Below are positions 21,736-34,911 of a DNA stretch of 64,000 bases, piece after piece (position 1 is the first letter of the stretch; the number at the start of each line of letters is the position of its first letter). Made by a program: the position numbers and the translations under genes. The notes beneath the pieces are model-generated. The model had not been told where the DNA came from and searched no databases. It worked only from the letters and a program-made list of their open reading frames with translations. Source of the DNA: Ophioderma brevispina (lineage: Eukaryota; Echinodermata; Ophiuroidea; Amphilepidida; Ophiodermatidae). The DNA lies in the NCBI GenBank assembly GCA_023653785.1, contig JAMKCH010044186.1, positions 1 through 64,000 on the forward strand. Direction: 5' to 3'.

Positions 21736-24180
21736 TCAGTTCAGTCGGTGAGGTCTCGATTCTGCATAGGCAATCTCGTAACTCTCAGGTGTAAAGTATA
21801 CAGATGCATAAGACAAAGTGAAATATTCCTTAGAAAAAATGGCTCTCTTTGATACGCTTAACTCCGCGTTACTCATTCTGGTTAATAAAGCCGGCTCATC
21901 TTCTCGTTGGTAATGCAAAACGGTGTTTTCAGAAGTTTGGTTCTTCGCGGGTCCCCACCTCGCCGACTGACTGACTGTCTTGATTGGCGTTGGTTGGCAG
22001 AATGCGAGGCTGAACTCAAGCCTACTTTGGATCAAGTGTTGTTTTCCTTGCTCACTCGCGAAAGAAGATATCTGGCGAGTGAAGATATGCCAAGTAGCGG
22101 CGGTATGTATGATATATTGCCCGCTTGTATCCTGCAAGCGCCAACGCGTATACCCCCTTCTTCCGACTTCTTCTTAGCCGGCCCCACAGGCGACGTGTAG
22201 GACTGATGACGGGAATAGGGTGATTGGACGGGGACAAGTTTTCTACTACAGTCTCTTACACCATACTTGAACTTACACTTAGATAAATGACGTGGACAAC
22301 TACCACTTACTCTCTTAAATCTGTGATGGAATGACTTCAGGAGATGAAATGTGGTAAGAGTCGGAGGAAATGTTCTATTTCCGATGGATTCATGTTTCAC
22401 GAAATGTTTTGTGGATGTACAAAGGAGTATCGTCGGTGTAACATATTAGCCACCCACATTTCAAAAGAACAAACACCCTTCCTTCGTGATTTGCTACCGG
22501 AAAGTAAACTGAGGCGAGGATTGGACAAAATCCGGCCAGGGCGTGATTAGCCGTGATTGCAACGTGCCGTGAGGGCGGGCTACCGGCACGCCTTCTACCA
22601 CCCTGCTATTCAAACAGGTTTCAATCGCAACATAAACCATTCTCGGCCGGCCCCGTCTGATGGACATTCGATTACCTTGCCCCAAGAGTGAAACTCGAGA
22701 AAAAGCTCACACACACACCAAAAAGTAAGAAAAAATGTACCGTTACTGTTTCATCTTTGGGGAATAGTTTTCTAAGTGGACATGAGAGCTTAAACGCCCT
22801 AGGGCTAAATTTTATACGCCTAATTAGTTGCCATATCATCACTCAAATACGTTAATGATCATTTTCCAATAAACACGAGATAAGAGTTTGTTCACTTGCC
22901 TTTATAGAACAATGACCAATAACCTCACATGGTAAAGTTCAATAACACCGTTCAAGTGAGTCAATTTGGGCGCACTTTTGCGTGGCTCGGCAACATTGTG
23001 AATCTTTGCTCTTCGTACAACCCGAAGGCGTAAGTGTTGATATCACGGTGCTCATGTAGGATTTCCTACCGAGTGATACCAGTTTTGTCTGCTCAAGATT
23101 CAAACTTCTTTTGTTTGTCTTTAAAATAACGAACAACACCCCCGACCATCACCGTACCTTGACCCATCCGAAATACAAACTATGCGCTCAAAAAAATCAG
23201 CGCTAAGTTCTCATCTCGCCTTCATAACATGTCGAAATGAAAACCTATACGCGTGCCGACAACATACAGATCACAAATCAAAGCGCGAGGATATTTTTAC
23301 CTTGGAGTATCGCTATTATTACGATCATGGCATAATGCGCAGATATCCGATGGCATAGCTATTTTAATACTCTTAATCTCCGTTGCCTAAGCCTATAAGT
23401 AATTCTACAGAGGCATAAAGAGCACTAGCATAATTTTGAACCATACAAGCCGACGCCGGGGACCCAAAATCGTTTCTCTTAGTTGTAACATTTGTAAGGT
23501 TGCCCTCTCCGATTTTCCTACCCAAGTAAATGTTAACCCGATTTCTTCAAAATTGCGCCAATGAAACTTAAACTCACTTCACTACGTTCGCCTTTAAACA
23601 CAAGTTTATTAATGGATGGTTTTACATTTGTCTTTCTGCCCCTCTTTTCAGAACATTAATCACTTAAATATCTCAATATTTTACCCCTTAAAGATACTAC
23701 AAGCATTTATAAAGCTGTCGCTTTAGTTGGGCATGCAAATTTCTGGGCCATTTCAAAGTCCCTTTCGTCAAAAAAATAAACAAAGCAGCTCAGCTACACA
23801 TTTTGCTACATAACTTTGGTTCCCCAATCGAGGTCTGTCTTTCACCAAATTAATGCTCCTCTTGTTAATAACATTATCCCGTCTTTCAGCACATGGTTAT
23901 ACTATCGCCAACTCAAGTTGAATGGGGACGCAAAAGTGAGAAAACCAAAAAACCCTCTCCGGAAGTGACGACAAGAAAAACCGACGTTGTCGTGGTGATC
24001 CCAAATACAAAGTAGTCGCGTGGCGGGTTTATATTGCTTTATTCACCTGTCCGCACAGTCATTATCAGCCTGTAGTCAGAGACCAGATGTGAGACTAATG
24101 ACATTATATCGTAATACAAGTATTTATTTTGGCTACTGTGCGCGAGCGGTGGAAGGTTTGCACGGTGTCTTGGGCAAAGT
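21736..24180 (-). promoter_or_regulatory. CpG-richer stretch upstream of the IGF gene, possible promoter region
   Basis: Upstream of the IGF gene on its strand. Contrasts with its AT-rich surroundings by many CpGs and ATTGG (CCAAT) motifs at about 22231 and 22521. On the minus strand AATATAAAC at about 24035-24027 is TATA-like. The open frames here (133 and 122 codons, minus strand) look like by-products of composition; no protein family recognised. That it serves IGF is inference from position. Confidence 0.25.
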
Positions 24181-24409
24181 TGTTTGTTGAAATATTGTAA
24201 ATAAGAAATGACAAATTATCTGATGCCATGGCATTGCAAGCCGCACAATTCTGTCTCTTTTTTCAGGTTTGGTGTTGTTGAAATGAAACGAGAGGAGAAA
24301 TTAGAAGATGGAGAATAAAGAAAAAGAAAAGAAGGATAAGAAAAACAATATACGAAGACTCGGGCAAAATAAGCAAAGACGATGGTAAAAATTCAAAACG
24401 ACAAAAATA

Positions 24410-24971
24410 CTGAGAATATTATTAGTCAAAAAAGTGTCTCATTTGACTAATTAAAAACTAGTCATGCGAATCAGTTGTTTTTATCATTCATAAAATGTAC
24501 TTCAATGCTAGAAACATGTTTGCTATGCTGGAAGATAACCTTCCCATATTTTAAAGTAGTTTTCATGATTACAAAATATTTTCATTACCTCTAAATTTAC
24601 ACTTTAAAATGACAAATTAATGACTGACGAATTTTAATTTGTCAAATGACAAATTAATTGACTAATTAAAGACGACTTTAGACTCTCCAAATGACTAGAA
24701 TTAGTTTGTCAAGCACAAAAATGATGAATTTAAGTACACATTGGTCATTTGCTAATTGACCAATTTACGAATTTTGTAATTGAAAAGTCAAAATTTTCAA
24801 GTTGTAGAAATATTTGTAATTATGAAATTTAATCAGAAAATCTTTTAAAAACTTTCTTTTTAATTCAACCACTTTTTAGCACTATTTTGTGGATTGTTAA
24901 AAAAATAACGTGCATGACTAATGTTTAATTAATCAAATAAGACACTTTTTGACTAATTAATATTCTCAGTG
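24410..24971. mobile_element. MITE with ACTGAGAATATTAATTAGTC termini and TA flanks
   Basis: Left end CTGAGAATATTATTAGTCAA with AAAGTGTCTCATTTGACTAA; right end its complement. TA at 24408-24409 and 24972-24973. Ends CTGAG/CAGTG and TA duplication suggest a mariner-type MITE. The interior repeats TTTGACAAATTAA and related motifs. A diverged inverted partial copy lies at 61480-61870. Confidence 0.8.
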
Positions 24972-24973
24972 TA

Positions 24974-27900
24974 CAGACGAAGTTTAGGAAGACGGGGGAG
25001 GTAAATAGCCAGCACGATTAACTTTGAAGTTGATTTGAAAGTGGCTTAAAGTGCTCTCACCAGGAAAACCAAAACAAATACTTAGCATCAACTTAAAAGT
25101 GCTCAAACTGCAACGTGTAACAATCTAGAAGGAGTCTCAAATTGCCCGTAAACTTGTAATTAATATCACACTACTTGAAGGTCCACTCCAATGGACGTGA
25201 CAAAGAAAATAAACAATATTGTTTAGCTTAAACTTGGTAACCCAGTTTTTGGTCACAGTTTACATTTAAAGACACTCAACACAACAATAGAACTGGAATA
25301 CAAGCTCAAATATTGTAATGACGTGTATTTGTTTAATCAAAAGAGAAAATGTAAATAAAATGTCATGTCGTTGGTTTACTTTGATATGTTCATATATACG
25401 TAAAGTTACAATCCGAGATACTTTCCACTGTAACTGTTAAAGAGTAAAACCCAGTTCAGAGCCAGGGCCATACATATTATGGCAAATGCAATTATGGAAC
25501 GATCTCTGTGGTTGAGTGAATTTCGTCCCAGAGATGAAAGGGGTATTTCAAAGTCCAATGCAATGTAGGCACCATGTAGAGGAAAAAATTCGGACAAATC
25601 TATCGGAAAAAAATACAGTTTCATACCTCTGAAAACTGGCTAATTTCAGGTTGCTTTATTGAAGTAATTTGCTTTCGTAACCATAGTTATGCTGCAATAT
25701 TCCACAGATCTCACAAGGCCAACATGGTCTTTGTCATATTGTATTATCAAACTGAACGTCTCTGAATCCGGAATAAGATACCATGTAGTTAAAGATCAGT
25801 TATTATAGAAATTCAAAGCTACATATCAGCGTCATTTTCCATCAAGCTATCAAAATTTGACTTGAAAGGCCTTAAAAATTATGAAAAACATACGAACAAT
25901 ACAAATTTCTCAAAATTGTCGCAGCCAAATCCTAATCCTGCTTATCATTATTGTCGTGTCCGGACCTATCTGATCGGTCCGGCCTTTGGTTGAGCTAAGC
26001 CTTGCGGAACTTTGGGATTTGAACAATCTCCCAATGGGAATGATATTATTTTATTTACAATTTATGATGTCAAATCTGTAGTCACTTTTGTCTCATGAAA
26101 GTGATATTTTTGTCACTTTGAGACCCACGTAGACTTTCATCATTTTTTGTGAAAGTTCAATTTTAATGAAATTCAACGCAGATGGAAGATGTGGCGGACA
26201 GACTGGTATGCAACAGTGCTCAAATTTGGGTGGTCTTACATCGGCAAGTCCAAGTTCAAGTGTGTCTTTTTATTATTGCTATTGTTATTTTCATATTTCC
26301 AGAGAACCCAAAGCTTTAGGGCTAAACAAAGTACAGGTCTTATGGGGATAACAAACTTTATAAAAGATTCATCAGAAACAATATCCGAAATGATGCTAAG
26401 GTCTTTTGACAGCATATGGAAATTCTGCCAGATTTTGGTTTTCTTGAGATATTGAGCAGATATCGAGCATATTGGATCTGAAAGTTGATTTAGTCCTCAG
26501 AGACGTGACATTACGGTTTTCATGTAAGGCGTCATGTTGGAAATACTCACAACCACAACACAGATTTAATCATCAAAAAGGGGTAATAAAGCATTTTATG
26601 ACGTGAAAATATATCATAATGTTTTGTTACAGATTTGGATTTAATCTGGGTCTCCACAATCGTGGATCTGCCACGGGTACCTAGAGTGAACCTAATTTTT
26701 CAAAGTAGCCGGGGCGCGGGGTATCATGTCATGTGAATAATTGTTACTTTCACCCCTTCTCTTCTTGACGGAGCAAAGGTCAACTATATTCAATTGAATC
26801 GACATTCTTATTATAAAAAGCATGTTCTTAGGGGCATTTCGTGACCCATGATAACCTCAACCCCGCCCCCCCAAAAAAAATAAAGTTGGTGTTTTTATAT
26901 CATCTGAACCTTTGTACCAAGTCAGTTGCGCATGTATAATCTTACGTGCACATAGGCCTATCTTCTTTGCTACGAATTCCCGATTTTCCCATTTCTGTCT
27001 TTAAAACGTACACAAATTACAACAAAGACTATGGGAAATTGTGATGCAAATAGTTTGTTCCGTGCAACACTGAAAAGCGCAACGTCTGAATTAAGCGAAA
27101 ATTTAGACGTAATTCAAAGATATCTATAAACAAAACAGATAATGCGAAAATCACAAAACAATGTCTCTTTAGGAGCTTTTAGGGTACCCTTCCTTTTTTC
27201 CAGGTAAGAGGTACCATTAGACCCGAGGCAAAATTTGTCTCATTGAACAAAAAACGTTGTCTTCAGAAGAGTCTCGATGTGAAAGTTTAAAGCTAAACAG
27301 TTAGCAAACTTACAACATTCTATGAAAATACTGAATATTGTATTAGGTACTATTATCGTCAAATTTGTCAGCTTTGTCTGTCTCTCACCCAAAGACTCCT
27401 TTTTTACATGTCCTCTGTCACCGAATGCCCCTGGTTTTCGAAGCACCAGCCATACACCTATATCCATTCCATATGTGAGTGCCCCCTCCCCCTCCTGAAA
27501 TCCCCTTATCACTCCTTATTTTTCGCAGTGTAATGAATGTATTTCTTTCAAAAGGTTTATATTCATCGGTTATCCCAAGAGAGATTAATGAAACAAAGAA
27601 GAAAACATGTTATGGTGACTGTTTTGAACTCAGTGTCAAACTAGCACTTTTCCTGACACCCTTTTCGCGACCCCGTGAACTCTTGCGCTAAGATTTCACG
27701 AGTGCCGACTGCAGACTGCAATAACTAACAAGGGGCCAAATCTGTGACCTTTGAACTTGTCTACACCTGAACGAACCATTTTGTTGTGTGGTCTTCCATA
27801 AAATATATAGCGTACAAGTACCAGTTTTATTAATATTTTATTGTTCATAACCGAAACAGGTGTTGAGCCTGACAAATCGCGGAGATTGTCACAGATCGAG

Positions 27901-29720
27901 TCGCGGGATTTTCGGAATGCAAAACTCCTTCCGGAGTAGGATGTTTAGGTTTGCAAGATTGTTTGTCAAATTTATTATTTCTTATTTCTAATTTTGTAAG
28001 TATGTGGGCTTAACATCGTGAGAAAACCCCCGATGTTGTCTATTTGTAAGATTTGATTTACAATTGTATTTCGTATCTGGGTTTGATTTTATTTGATTAT
28101 TTCAGTATAAATCACATTTTTATGACACAGGCACAGACAAAATAGCAATGGATGTGGTAAACAGTGAGAGTGCTCAGCCAAATTGGGTTCTGGTGCCAAT
28201 CAGTGTAATATCATTTCATAACAACTTTTTATTGTTGACATAAAATCGCCTGAAAAATACATTTTCAATATGTGTTAAAGTATATCTTAAATCACGTTTG
28301 CAATTAGCAACTGAACAACGTTATTGAACATTGAAACCATGTATTTGTTAAATGAATGTGCATATTGAAAAACCAAATTAACTTTATCCCGTTGTTTCCG
28401 CTTTTTGTAAAAATATAGAAAAAGTACACGATTCAATTCTGAGAATTACGCAACTTTCTTTGGCATGGTTGAAAAGCCTGGTTGAAGAGGCTATATGTTT
28501 TTCCATATCACTCATGTTACATTGTTATTTTTAATTAAGGAAAAACAATTCACAGTTGCTCTTCTGAAAGTAAGTAAATAAAAAATCTACAAGATTGATA
28601 TTCATCAAAATTGTGTCATTTTATTGCATCCATGGTCTGGATTATAATTCGATATTATAAAGAATGTATCAGATATAATTATTACAAACTGCGAACATAG
28701 CCGCAGTATTAGCCTTTAAACTCACATTTAATTTATTATATTTATTTGTATATTCTTTCACCTTTAAGAAGTTCATACTAACGGCTTGGGCGAGCACTTT
28801 AAAGTTTGCATATCCATTATGATATTAAATATAAAAAATAATTGTTCTATTTAAGATCCTATGACCCATAGTCACACAAATACCTCAATGAAATCTAGAG
28901 TGTAATTGTGAAACCTTATTCCGCCATGTGGCAAAACCCATTTTGCATAAAGGCGAATGATTTCTGTAATTAATTATTTATTATCACCTTGTTAATTAAC
29001 AAGTGATTAGTTTAATCAATCGCCTTGTTCGTTTTCAGTAGTGCTTTAAAAACTGACCCAGCTCACAAAAGCGCTTCCTCCCGACCAGATGGTATTGCCT
29101 TATCCATACGCTTTAATTGTTTGCTCCAATATAAACACAACTCAAAATTGGAACCACATGCCTGGCGTACATTTTAGGTCATACATGGATTTTTAAATTT
29201 TGCCGCCTGTGATATCTCGGGCCTATAATCACCTGAAGTTCACGCCAGATTCACAGGAATCTCAAGAGTGGCCATAATAGGTTCTGTTGATTTGCATACT
29301 GCGAAAAAAATTGGTCAATCAGGGCTCGTAGCGCGTGGTAAGAGAACTGTTGTTGAACTATTTTGCATATTGTGAAACCGTGGTCCAATCAGAGAACAGG
29401 TGTGTTTTACGATAAAAGAAGTTGTTAGCATTTAATGATTGTTGGCTTGTTTTAAACTGATTTACACCTCAGTTCCGAACGTTTTAATATTCATTTCAGT
29501 AGATCTGGTACTCAGGATATTGGAAGTATAAGGTTAAATTTGCGAGAAGTTTTTAATTTTAGTTTATTAGTAGTGGGAGTGTTTCAACTAGAATGTACCC
29601 GTTAGGAAGAAAATGACGTTAGGGCAAAGTCGGCGTGTTCTTGGTGTAAAGATATTCATGAGTTAGCTAGAGTAAAGACTAGTAGAATTTTTATGGTGTT
29701 CAAATCAATCCGAACTTACT
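24974..29720. other. Mostly featureless AT-rich stretch
   Basis: Apart from the candidate exon at 25406-25630 nothing is recognised. Positions 28960-29030 are rich in TTAATTAA-type sequence. Short ORFs have no family resemblance. Confidence 0.5.
25406..25630 (-). CDS. Candidate terminal coding exon with one membrane segment
   Basis: The minus strand has an acceptor-like ccagttttcag just before an open frame of about 72 codons that ends in TAA. The C-terminal part SIIAFAIICMALALNWVLLF is a plausible membrane helix. ATTAAA about 70 bp past the stop could be a polyadenylation signal. No other exon and no family was recognised, so it may equally be a chance ORF. Confidence 0.2.
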   Translation of the reverse strand, partial: RGMKLYFFPIDLSEFFPLHGAYIALDFEIPLSSLGRNSLNHRDRSIIAFAIICMALALNWVLLFNSYSGKYLGL

Positions 29721-29721
29721 A

Positions 29722-30018
29722 ATACAGTTAGACGTTTTCGTCTCCCAGTCGGAAGACTTCGTCAGTAATGCGATGATACAGCCTACTACTGCACATCTCT
29801 GGAGCTGTTGACCTTAGTCTCTTCCAGAGTGTGATTTCTTTGTAGTAGCTGATCATATTGGGCACTTATTCTCTAAGTCATGTATACGATCAGCTAACTA
29901 CAAGAACATCACACTCGGGGAATGAGACTAAGTCAATAGCTCCAGAGAGGTGCAGTATCTGTATCATCGCATTACTAATGAAGTCTTCCGACTGGGAAGA
30001 CGAAACGTCTAACCTGTA
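29722..30018. repeat. Foldback element, arms of about 140 bp
   Basis: The left arm, GTTAGACGTTTTCGTCTCCC and AGTCGGAAGACTTC, pairs with the right arm, GAAGTCTTCCGACTGGGAAG and ACGAAACGTCTAAC. Pairing continues through ATGCGATGATACAG, CTCTGGAGCT and GTAGTAGCTGATC to a short loop near 29870. Likely a MITE. Confidence 0.9.
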
Positions 30019-31035
30019 AGTTAATGAGTGGATTTGACACACAAAAAATTTTACTATGATTATTACCAATCCTAATGAAATTTATTCAAAGAATATAGTA
30101 AAGACTCTTTTTTATACGGAATAAGCTGTACATCCTTGTAATCCTTTGAACCTCTTATAGAAGATTTCATGCTAGACTAATTCCATGCAGCTTACATGAA
30201 GGATGAAACCCAAAATTCGTTTCCGCTAACGTCACCCTTGTTATACAGTTTATGGTAACGATGCGCTTGATTCCGTTATTGATACAAGGATATGAATATA
30301 ATGTATGCAAATGTTATGCACTCTTATGCAAATTTTTAGATTTTGGGCACGGGCTGACGCAAAACAGGGTTTTTCCAGAATCGTACAACTCATTATAGTC
30401 TAAATGAATATTGAAAATTTCACCCGTAACGTTGATATTACGTCATTCTTTTTACATTATTTATATTATATTTTTAGCGCAGAAGCTTGAATGGATATCG
30501 TTTACAGTTTAAGTGGAACCATACCCCCATTAATTCCTAAGAATTTTGCAACGCAATCCTGCTACGCATATACATGACATATAAGCTGGAAGAGAAACCG
30601 TATCTTGTACATATTTTACTTACAATATTTGACCTTTCATCATTGTCGGCTAACCCATTTTGCAATCCTTTTAACCAGCTTTTCTGTATACTGATAGTTT
30701 TTTGTACGAACATGACAACGTAACATGCAGATATTTGGGCAAAATACATTTTTAAAAAGAGTGATTCTAGAAAATAACCGCATAAATTCTAACATGATAG
30801 TTTGCAAAGTATCGTAATAGCCATATTGCAAATAGAAAAAAAATCAGCCAGTTGTTCGGGCAGATGTGTCTCAAGGTAAACAGTGGGATGACGTCACACA
30901 TATGCAATTAACATAGTTTCTTGAAATTTTAACTACTTAGATAAAATTTCAAAACCAAAGTGAAATCGTAGATGTATATATAACGTTCTGATTGCTATCC
31001 TCTAGGAAAGCGAAGGACACCTTTCGAACCTACAC
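30019..31035. other. Noncoding stretch, no recognised feature
   Basis: AT-rich sequence between two foldback elements; no coding or repeat signal found. Confidence 0.5.
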
Positions 31036-31243
31036 CTATAGACCGTAATTCAATAGCCAGCCTGTTGGTGGACCAGAATAGACGCATTCCCAGTACTACA
31101 ATACATTCACCTGTCAATTATCCCTTGCAACTCGCTCAACCATGATCGACATGACAGCTTAAGTGTGATTGTAGTCCTAGAATATATGCATCTTGTCCAC
31201 CAACAATTCTGGTGGCTGACGTCATATTGAATACGGTCTATAG
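31036..31243. mobile_element. Foldback MITE with CTATAGACCGTAATTCAATA termini
   Basis: Left CTATAGACCGTAATTCAATA and right ATATTGAATACGGTCTATAG are inverted. TTGGTGGAC and GTCCACCAA pair further in. TA is present at both tips. Confidence 0.8.
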
Positions 31244-31269
31244 ATGATAGCTATCGCTCCTCTACCAAC

Positions 31270-31344
31270 CTTACTAGATTGCTTAGTTGGCAAGAGCGTT
31301 GTGCCAGTAATACAAAGGTCGCCGGTTTGAATCCGGTGTGAAAG
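31270..31344 (+). pseudogene. tRNA-like sequence, decayed, Thr(AGT)-like anticodon arm
   Basis: TTGCTTAGTTGGCAAGAGC fits the D arm and A box. TTGTG-CCAGTAA-TACAA forms an anticodon arm with a 7-base loop and AGT at the anticodon positions. GCCGG-TTTGAAT-CCGGT forms the T arm and B box. Position 33 is C rather than T, and the acceptor stem does not pair well. A tRNA pseudogene or SINE head is more likely than an active tRNA. Confidence 0.5.
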
Positions 31345-31504
31345 TAATTATAGTCCGGCGGGAGCCACAGTCCGGGCTTCATAGACGACAGCGGAATAAA
31401 GCGTGGAACTAATGTTGCGCGAAGAGTCAACTGAATCGAGTGCCCTATCCTTTACCGTTGTGGCCGGACTATGAGTACGGCGGACTTTAATTACTTCTAC
31501 ACCT
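31336..31504. repeat. Foldback element beside the tRNA-like sequence
   Basis: GGTGTGAAAGTAATTATAGT with CCGGCGG pairs with CCGCCGTAC..-type sequence and ACTTTAATTACTTCTACACC at the right. It overlaps the 3' end of the tRNA-like sequence. Confidence 0.75.
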
Positions 31505-34500
31505 GCCAAGCGCACATTTTTTTTAACACTAACGTGTGCTGGCCATCTCCAGGGAAAGATTAATAAATATGCATCATAAAATAGTTCTTGTTTTGTTTTT
31601 GTTCTTTCTTCCATTTTACCATCGTAGCAAGGGTACCGCTCATTACCCCATAGCGACTGATATTGTAGAAAGTCATCCTTGTTTACCTATAGAAAATATT
31701 AGATTAAATATCCAAATTTAATGTTTAATCTGTATGTTCAGATGTTTTTGAAAGTTTTTCCAGACGTGCAAAATCAGTGAGAATCTGGAAATTTTGAAAT
31801 CGCCTGCTGTAGAAATCGAAATCTATTTTCCATTGCAGAATTTCTATCCCCAGTGAAACGACGTACGACGTGTGGTGTATATTTGTACATTTTCAGACGT
31901 TGCCAAAATGGGACTAAGTGATTATCATTGAAATATCTCGAAATAACAATCCCCGTGCAGCTCAGCATGTCTTGTTTGGGGAATATTTTGTTTTAGACAA
32001 TCAATAATGAACGTATGCAAAGAATATGAATGTTTCTACATATTTATCATATGGTTTTAAACTGCTTGTCCACAGACTACTTTCTCGTTTCTTTTTCTAA
32101 CTGTTTGCTCTTTAACTTGAAAGTCCAACAAGGTTTCAGTCCTTTAACTTAAGGTTCATTTATTTTAATTTATAAAAAACTGAACATATGAACAAAGGAT
32201 ATTCTCATTTAATGTTTAAGAAAGAAGCTAGTCAACATTGTAACATTTAAAGAGAAATTGCAACTTGATCATAATTAAACAACGATCTTACCCCGGAAAA
32301 TAATTTTGCACAAACAGGATTTGATTTCCGATGCATTTTTGTACCAAACATTCCAGTGGTAACTTAAGACTCAAGTCCGACGGGCAGTTACAGACAAGAT
32401 ACGGCACTAGATTACATTGTGATCTAGCCGCTATGCCCTTTGGTTGGGTTGTTATTGCTATTGTTACGCCTTGCTACAGATCAAGACTTCAGCAGCATTT
32501 GTTTTTCCACCACCTTGGAAAGCGCTTCAGGCGAAACAAGTGAAGAAGCTTGAACTTCCTTCAAGTCTGTCCACTCTGATGCACTTTACAAAATGTCCAA
32601 GAAAAAAAGCTTTAGTTAATCATTAGTCAAGATACTTCCTCTTCTTCTTTTCTTCTTCTCTTTTTCTACTTTTCTTCTTCTTCTTTTCTTATTCTACTAG
32701 CTCATCGGTTGTGCGTTGTCTTCCTTTTCATCTTTTTTACCTTCTATGACTTTTCATCTACTTCAGTCTTGATCTTTTAAGAAATTAAAATTTCTTCACC
32801 TTCTACTTCATAATTGTTATTTTCTTTCCGCTTCGTCTTTTTTATTTTTGTGTCCCTGTTTTTCTTTTAATCTTATCAATATAAAAAAATCTTTGCGCCC
32901 CCCCCCCCTCCCGACGCGACAAAGCCGAAACAAATATATATTGGAGCTAAACACGGTCAAGACCTTGTCTTCATTCACCTTCCATAGTGTTGTTCTTAGA
33001 ATTTGTATATCAGTACTATTGTTAATGTTGTGAGGGAAGGTTGAAGATCTGCAAACAAAAAGGTTTATACCAGGTGTAGGGTGGATAATGGTTTCTGACG
33101 TCGTCGTGTACAGCTCAAAGTGAAATACATGCCAAATTGTCATATTTATGCCCGGCTAGAAATAAATGTACGGATTTCGAATATGAGAAAATGTTAAGGG
33201 GGAGGTGTATATTGTCTTGGGCCTGATTATAATTCCCTTTAAGCCGCGTCTTAGTACACCGTATCTTAATGCAACGCAATGATTTTTAGATACAAGAAAG
33301 CATGATCAAGGTCGGTATTTTTGATCGGAACACACTGTATAATGTTTTCGGGATGAGCCGAATAAGAAACAGGTATGAAAGTACAGCGACCGCTATTATT
33401 TCTGTATTCTTGTTGCCCGACAGTCCCATTTTATCACACCCCTTGGACTTTTTTTGGATGAGAGTATATTCCATAGGAAACAAACTTTGCAATGGAATGT
33501 TTGGGAACCGTGAAACCACAGAGTTAAGGGTATGCCGCGCGCAAAAAGGCTGGTAACATTTTGTTTTTGTCTTTCATAATCTTCTGCCGAGAAAGTCTAC
33601 CCAATATTAAAGGAAAGTAGTTTGTGTTTAAACATTAAATAATGAAAAAAGCAATATTAACGCGGGCTTTCTTATCAATCTTCTGTGTAAAATGATCGCA
33701 ACTGCATGAACTATTCAAAGATAGCATCCCTCAAGAGTACTATAGATTGTAGACCGCAAACACAAGTACTAAAAAATCCCATCATCGTATATATCACTTA
33801 AACTTATTGGAAAGCAATGTGGGTGTTTACATTGAATGAAAATTCTAGCCAGAATTTAATAACATATACCTTATTTATCTATCATAGACATCTTTTAGGG
33901 TTTTTGCCAGATTTCGAAATTCACATACCACTGCTTTTGTTGTTTTCTACATATCTAGTAACGGTATTGATCTGACAGGTGCAATGTGGATTAACACCTC
34001 AGCTATGTGTTACGTAACAGGGGATAGTCCAGCTGGGTGGACCATACCTGCTAGACTTGTTAGGCCAACCCGTTTGACTAGCTTAGTTTAGTCCATTACG
34101 ACCTACGACCCAGCATGGGTGCTTCCACAAATAGTTAATTATAGATTATTTCTACTAATTAGTTGATTTGGCTTAAGGAAGAGTATATTCATATATTCGT
34201 ATATTTATATCATAACAAAGTATATGTAAGGAGAATACTATATATTTGTGATAACACCAACAATTCTACATTAATAAATTATCTATCTTAACCAGATCAG
34301 TATTAAGTTAATTGATATGTTCCTTTTGACAGGAAGGACAAAAATAAAAACTGTAATATTTAAATCAATTCCAGATGAATATGATATGACGACATTCAAA
34401 CGTGAGACATAATACCTTTTTTCAACATTTTGCAGAAAGTACCAAAATTATCGTTGTGAAGATTTTATGTGGCGAAGATGGGATTTCGTACTATCCATTA

Positions 34501-34800
34501 ATAGAGTGTCCGCGTTTTGGATCAGCGGACATCTTTGATGGTCAAACAATACACTCACCTGAACATATAAATGTGGTCCAGGTGCAAACAGGTGGACGCA
34601 TAATTCATGGCACTCTCTATTATTAATTCTATTGGAACCATCTTCTTTTTGTGTGTTCTGAAAATATTCCTGATATTGTAATTAGTTTGATATTGACACA
34701 CGAATAACAGCATAATAGGCCTATACTTTCAACTTTTGGATCTAATAACAATTACAAGAAAATCACTTATTTAGAATGAATTCCGTTTTTTTATAATTGC
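31505..34800. other. Noncoding stretch with pyrimidine-rich microsatellite
   Basis: Positions 32640-32830 are CTT/TTC-rich low complexity. A C-tract is at about 32898. A candidate exon at 34436-34626 is listed separately. Nothing else recognised. Confidence 0.5.
34436..34626 (+). CDS. Candidate terminal coding exon, unknown protein
   Basis: A polypyrimidine acceptor (cttttttcaacattttgcag) precedes an open frame of about 62 codons ending TAA. The encoded segment includes KIIVVKILCGEDGISYYPLI and ECPRFGSADIFDGQ. Composition resembles protein more than most ORFs here, but no family was recognised and no partner exon was found. Confidence 0.22.
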
Positions 34801-34807
34801 GCTGGAG

Positions 34808-34905
34808 TTTTTGGAATGGCTGGTTTGTCACCTGAATTTATAGTGACAAGTACCCCTAAATGAACAGAACTCATTCCAATCTTGTAATTTACCTCATCTT
34901 GGTGT
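34808..34905. repeat. Fragment of the 20.5-kb foldback family
   Basis: GTCACCTGAATTTATAGTG and TGAACAGAACTCATTCCAAT with CTTGTAATTT match 20590-20650 closely. Confidence 0.7.
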
Positions 34906-34911
34906 GGGTGT

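Noticed and set aside
21736..22400. 133- and 122-codon minus-strand ORFs in the CpG-rich stretch
   Set aside because: Overlapping frames on both strands are open, as expected from composition; no motif or family recognised.
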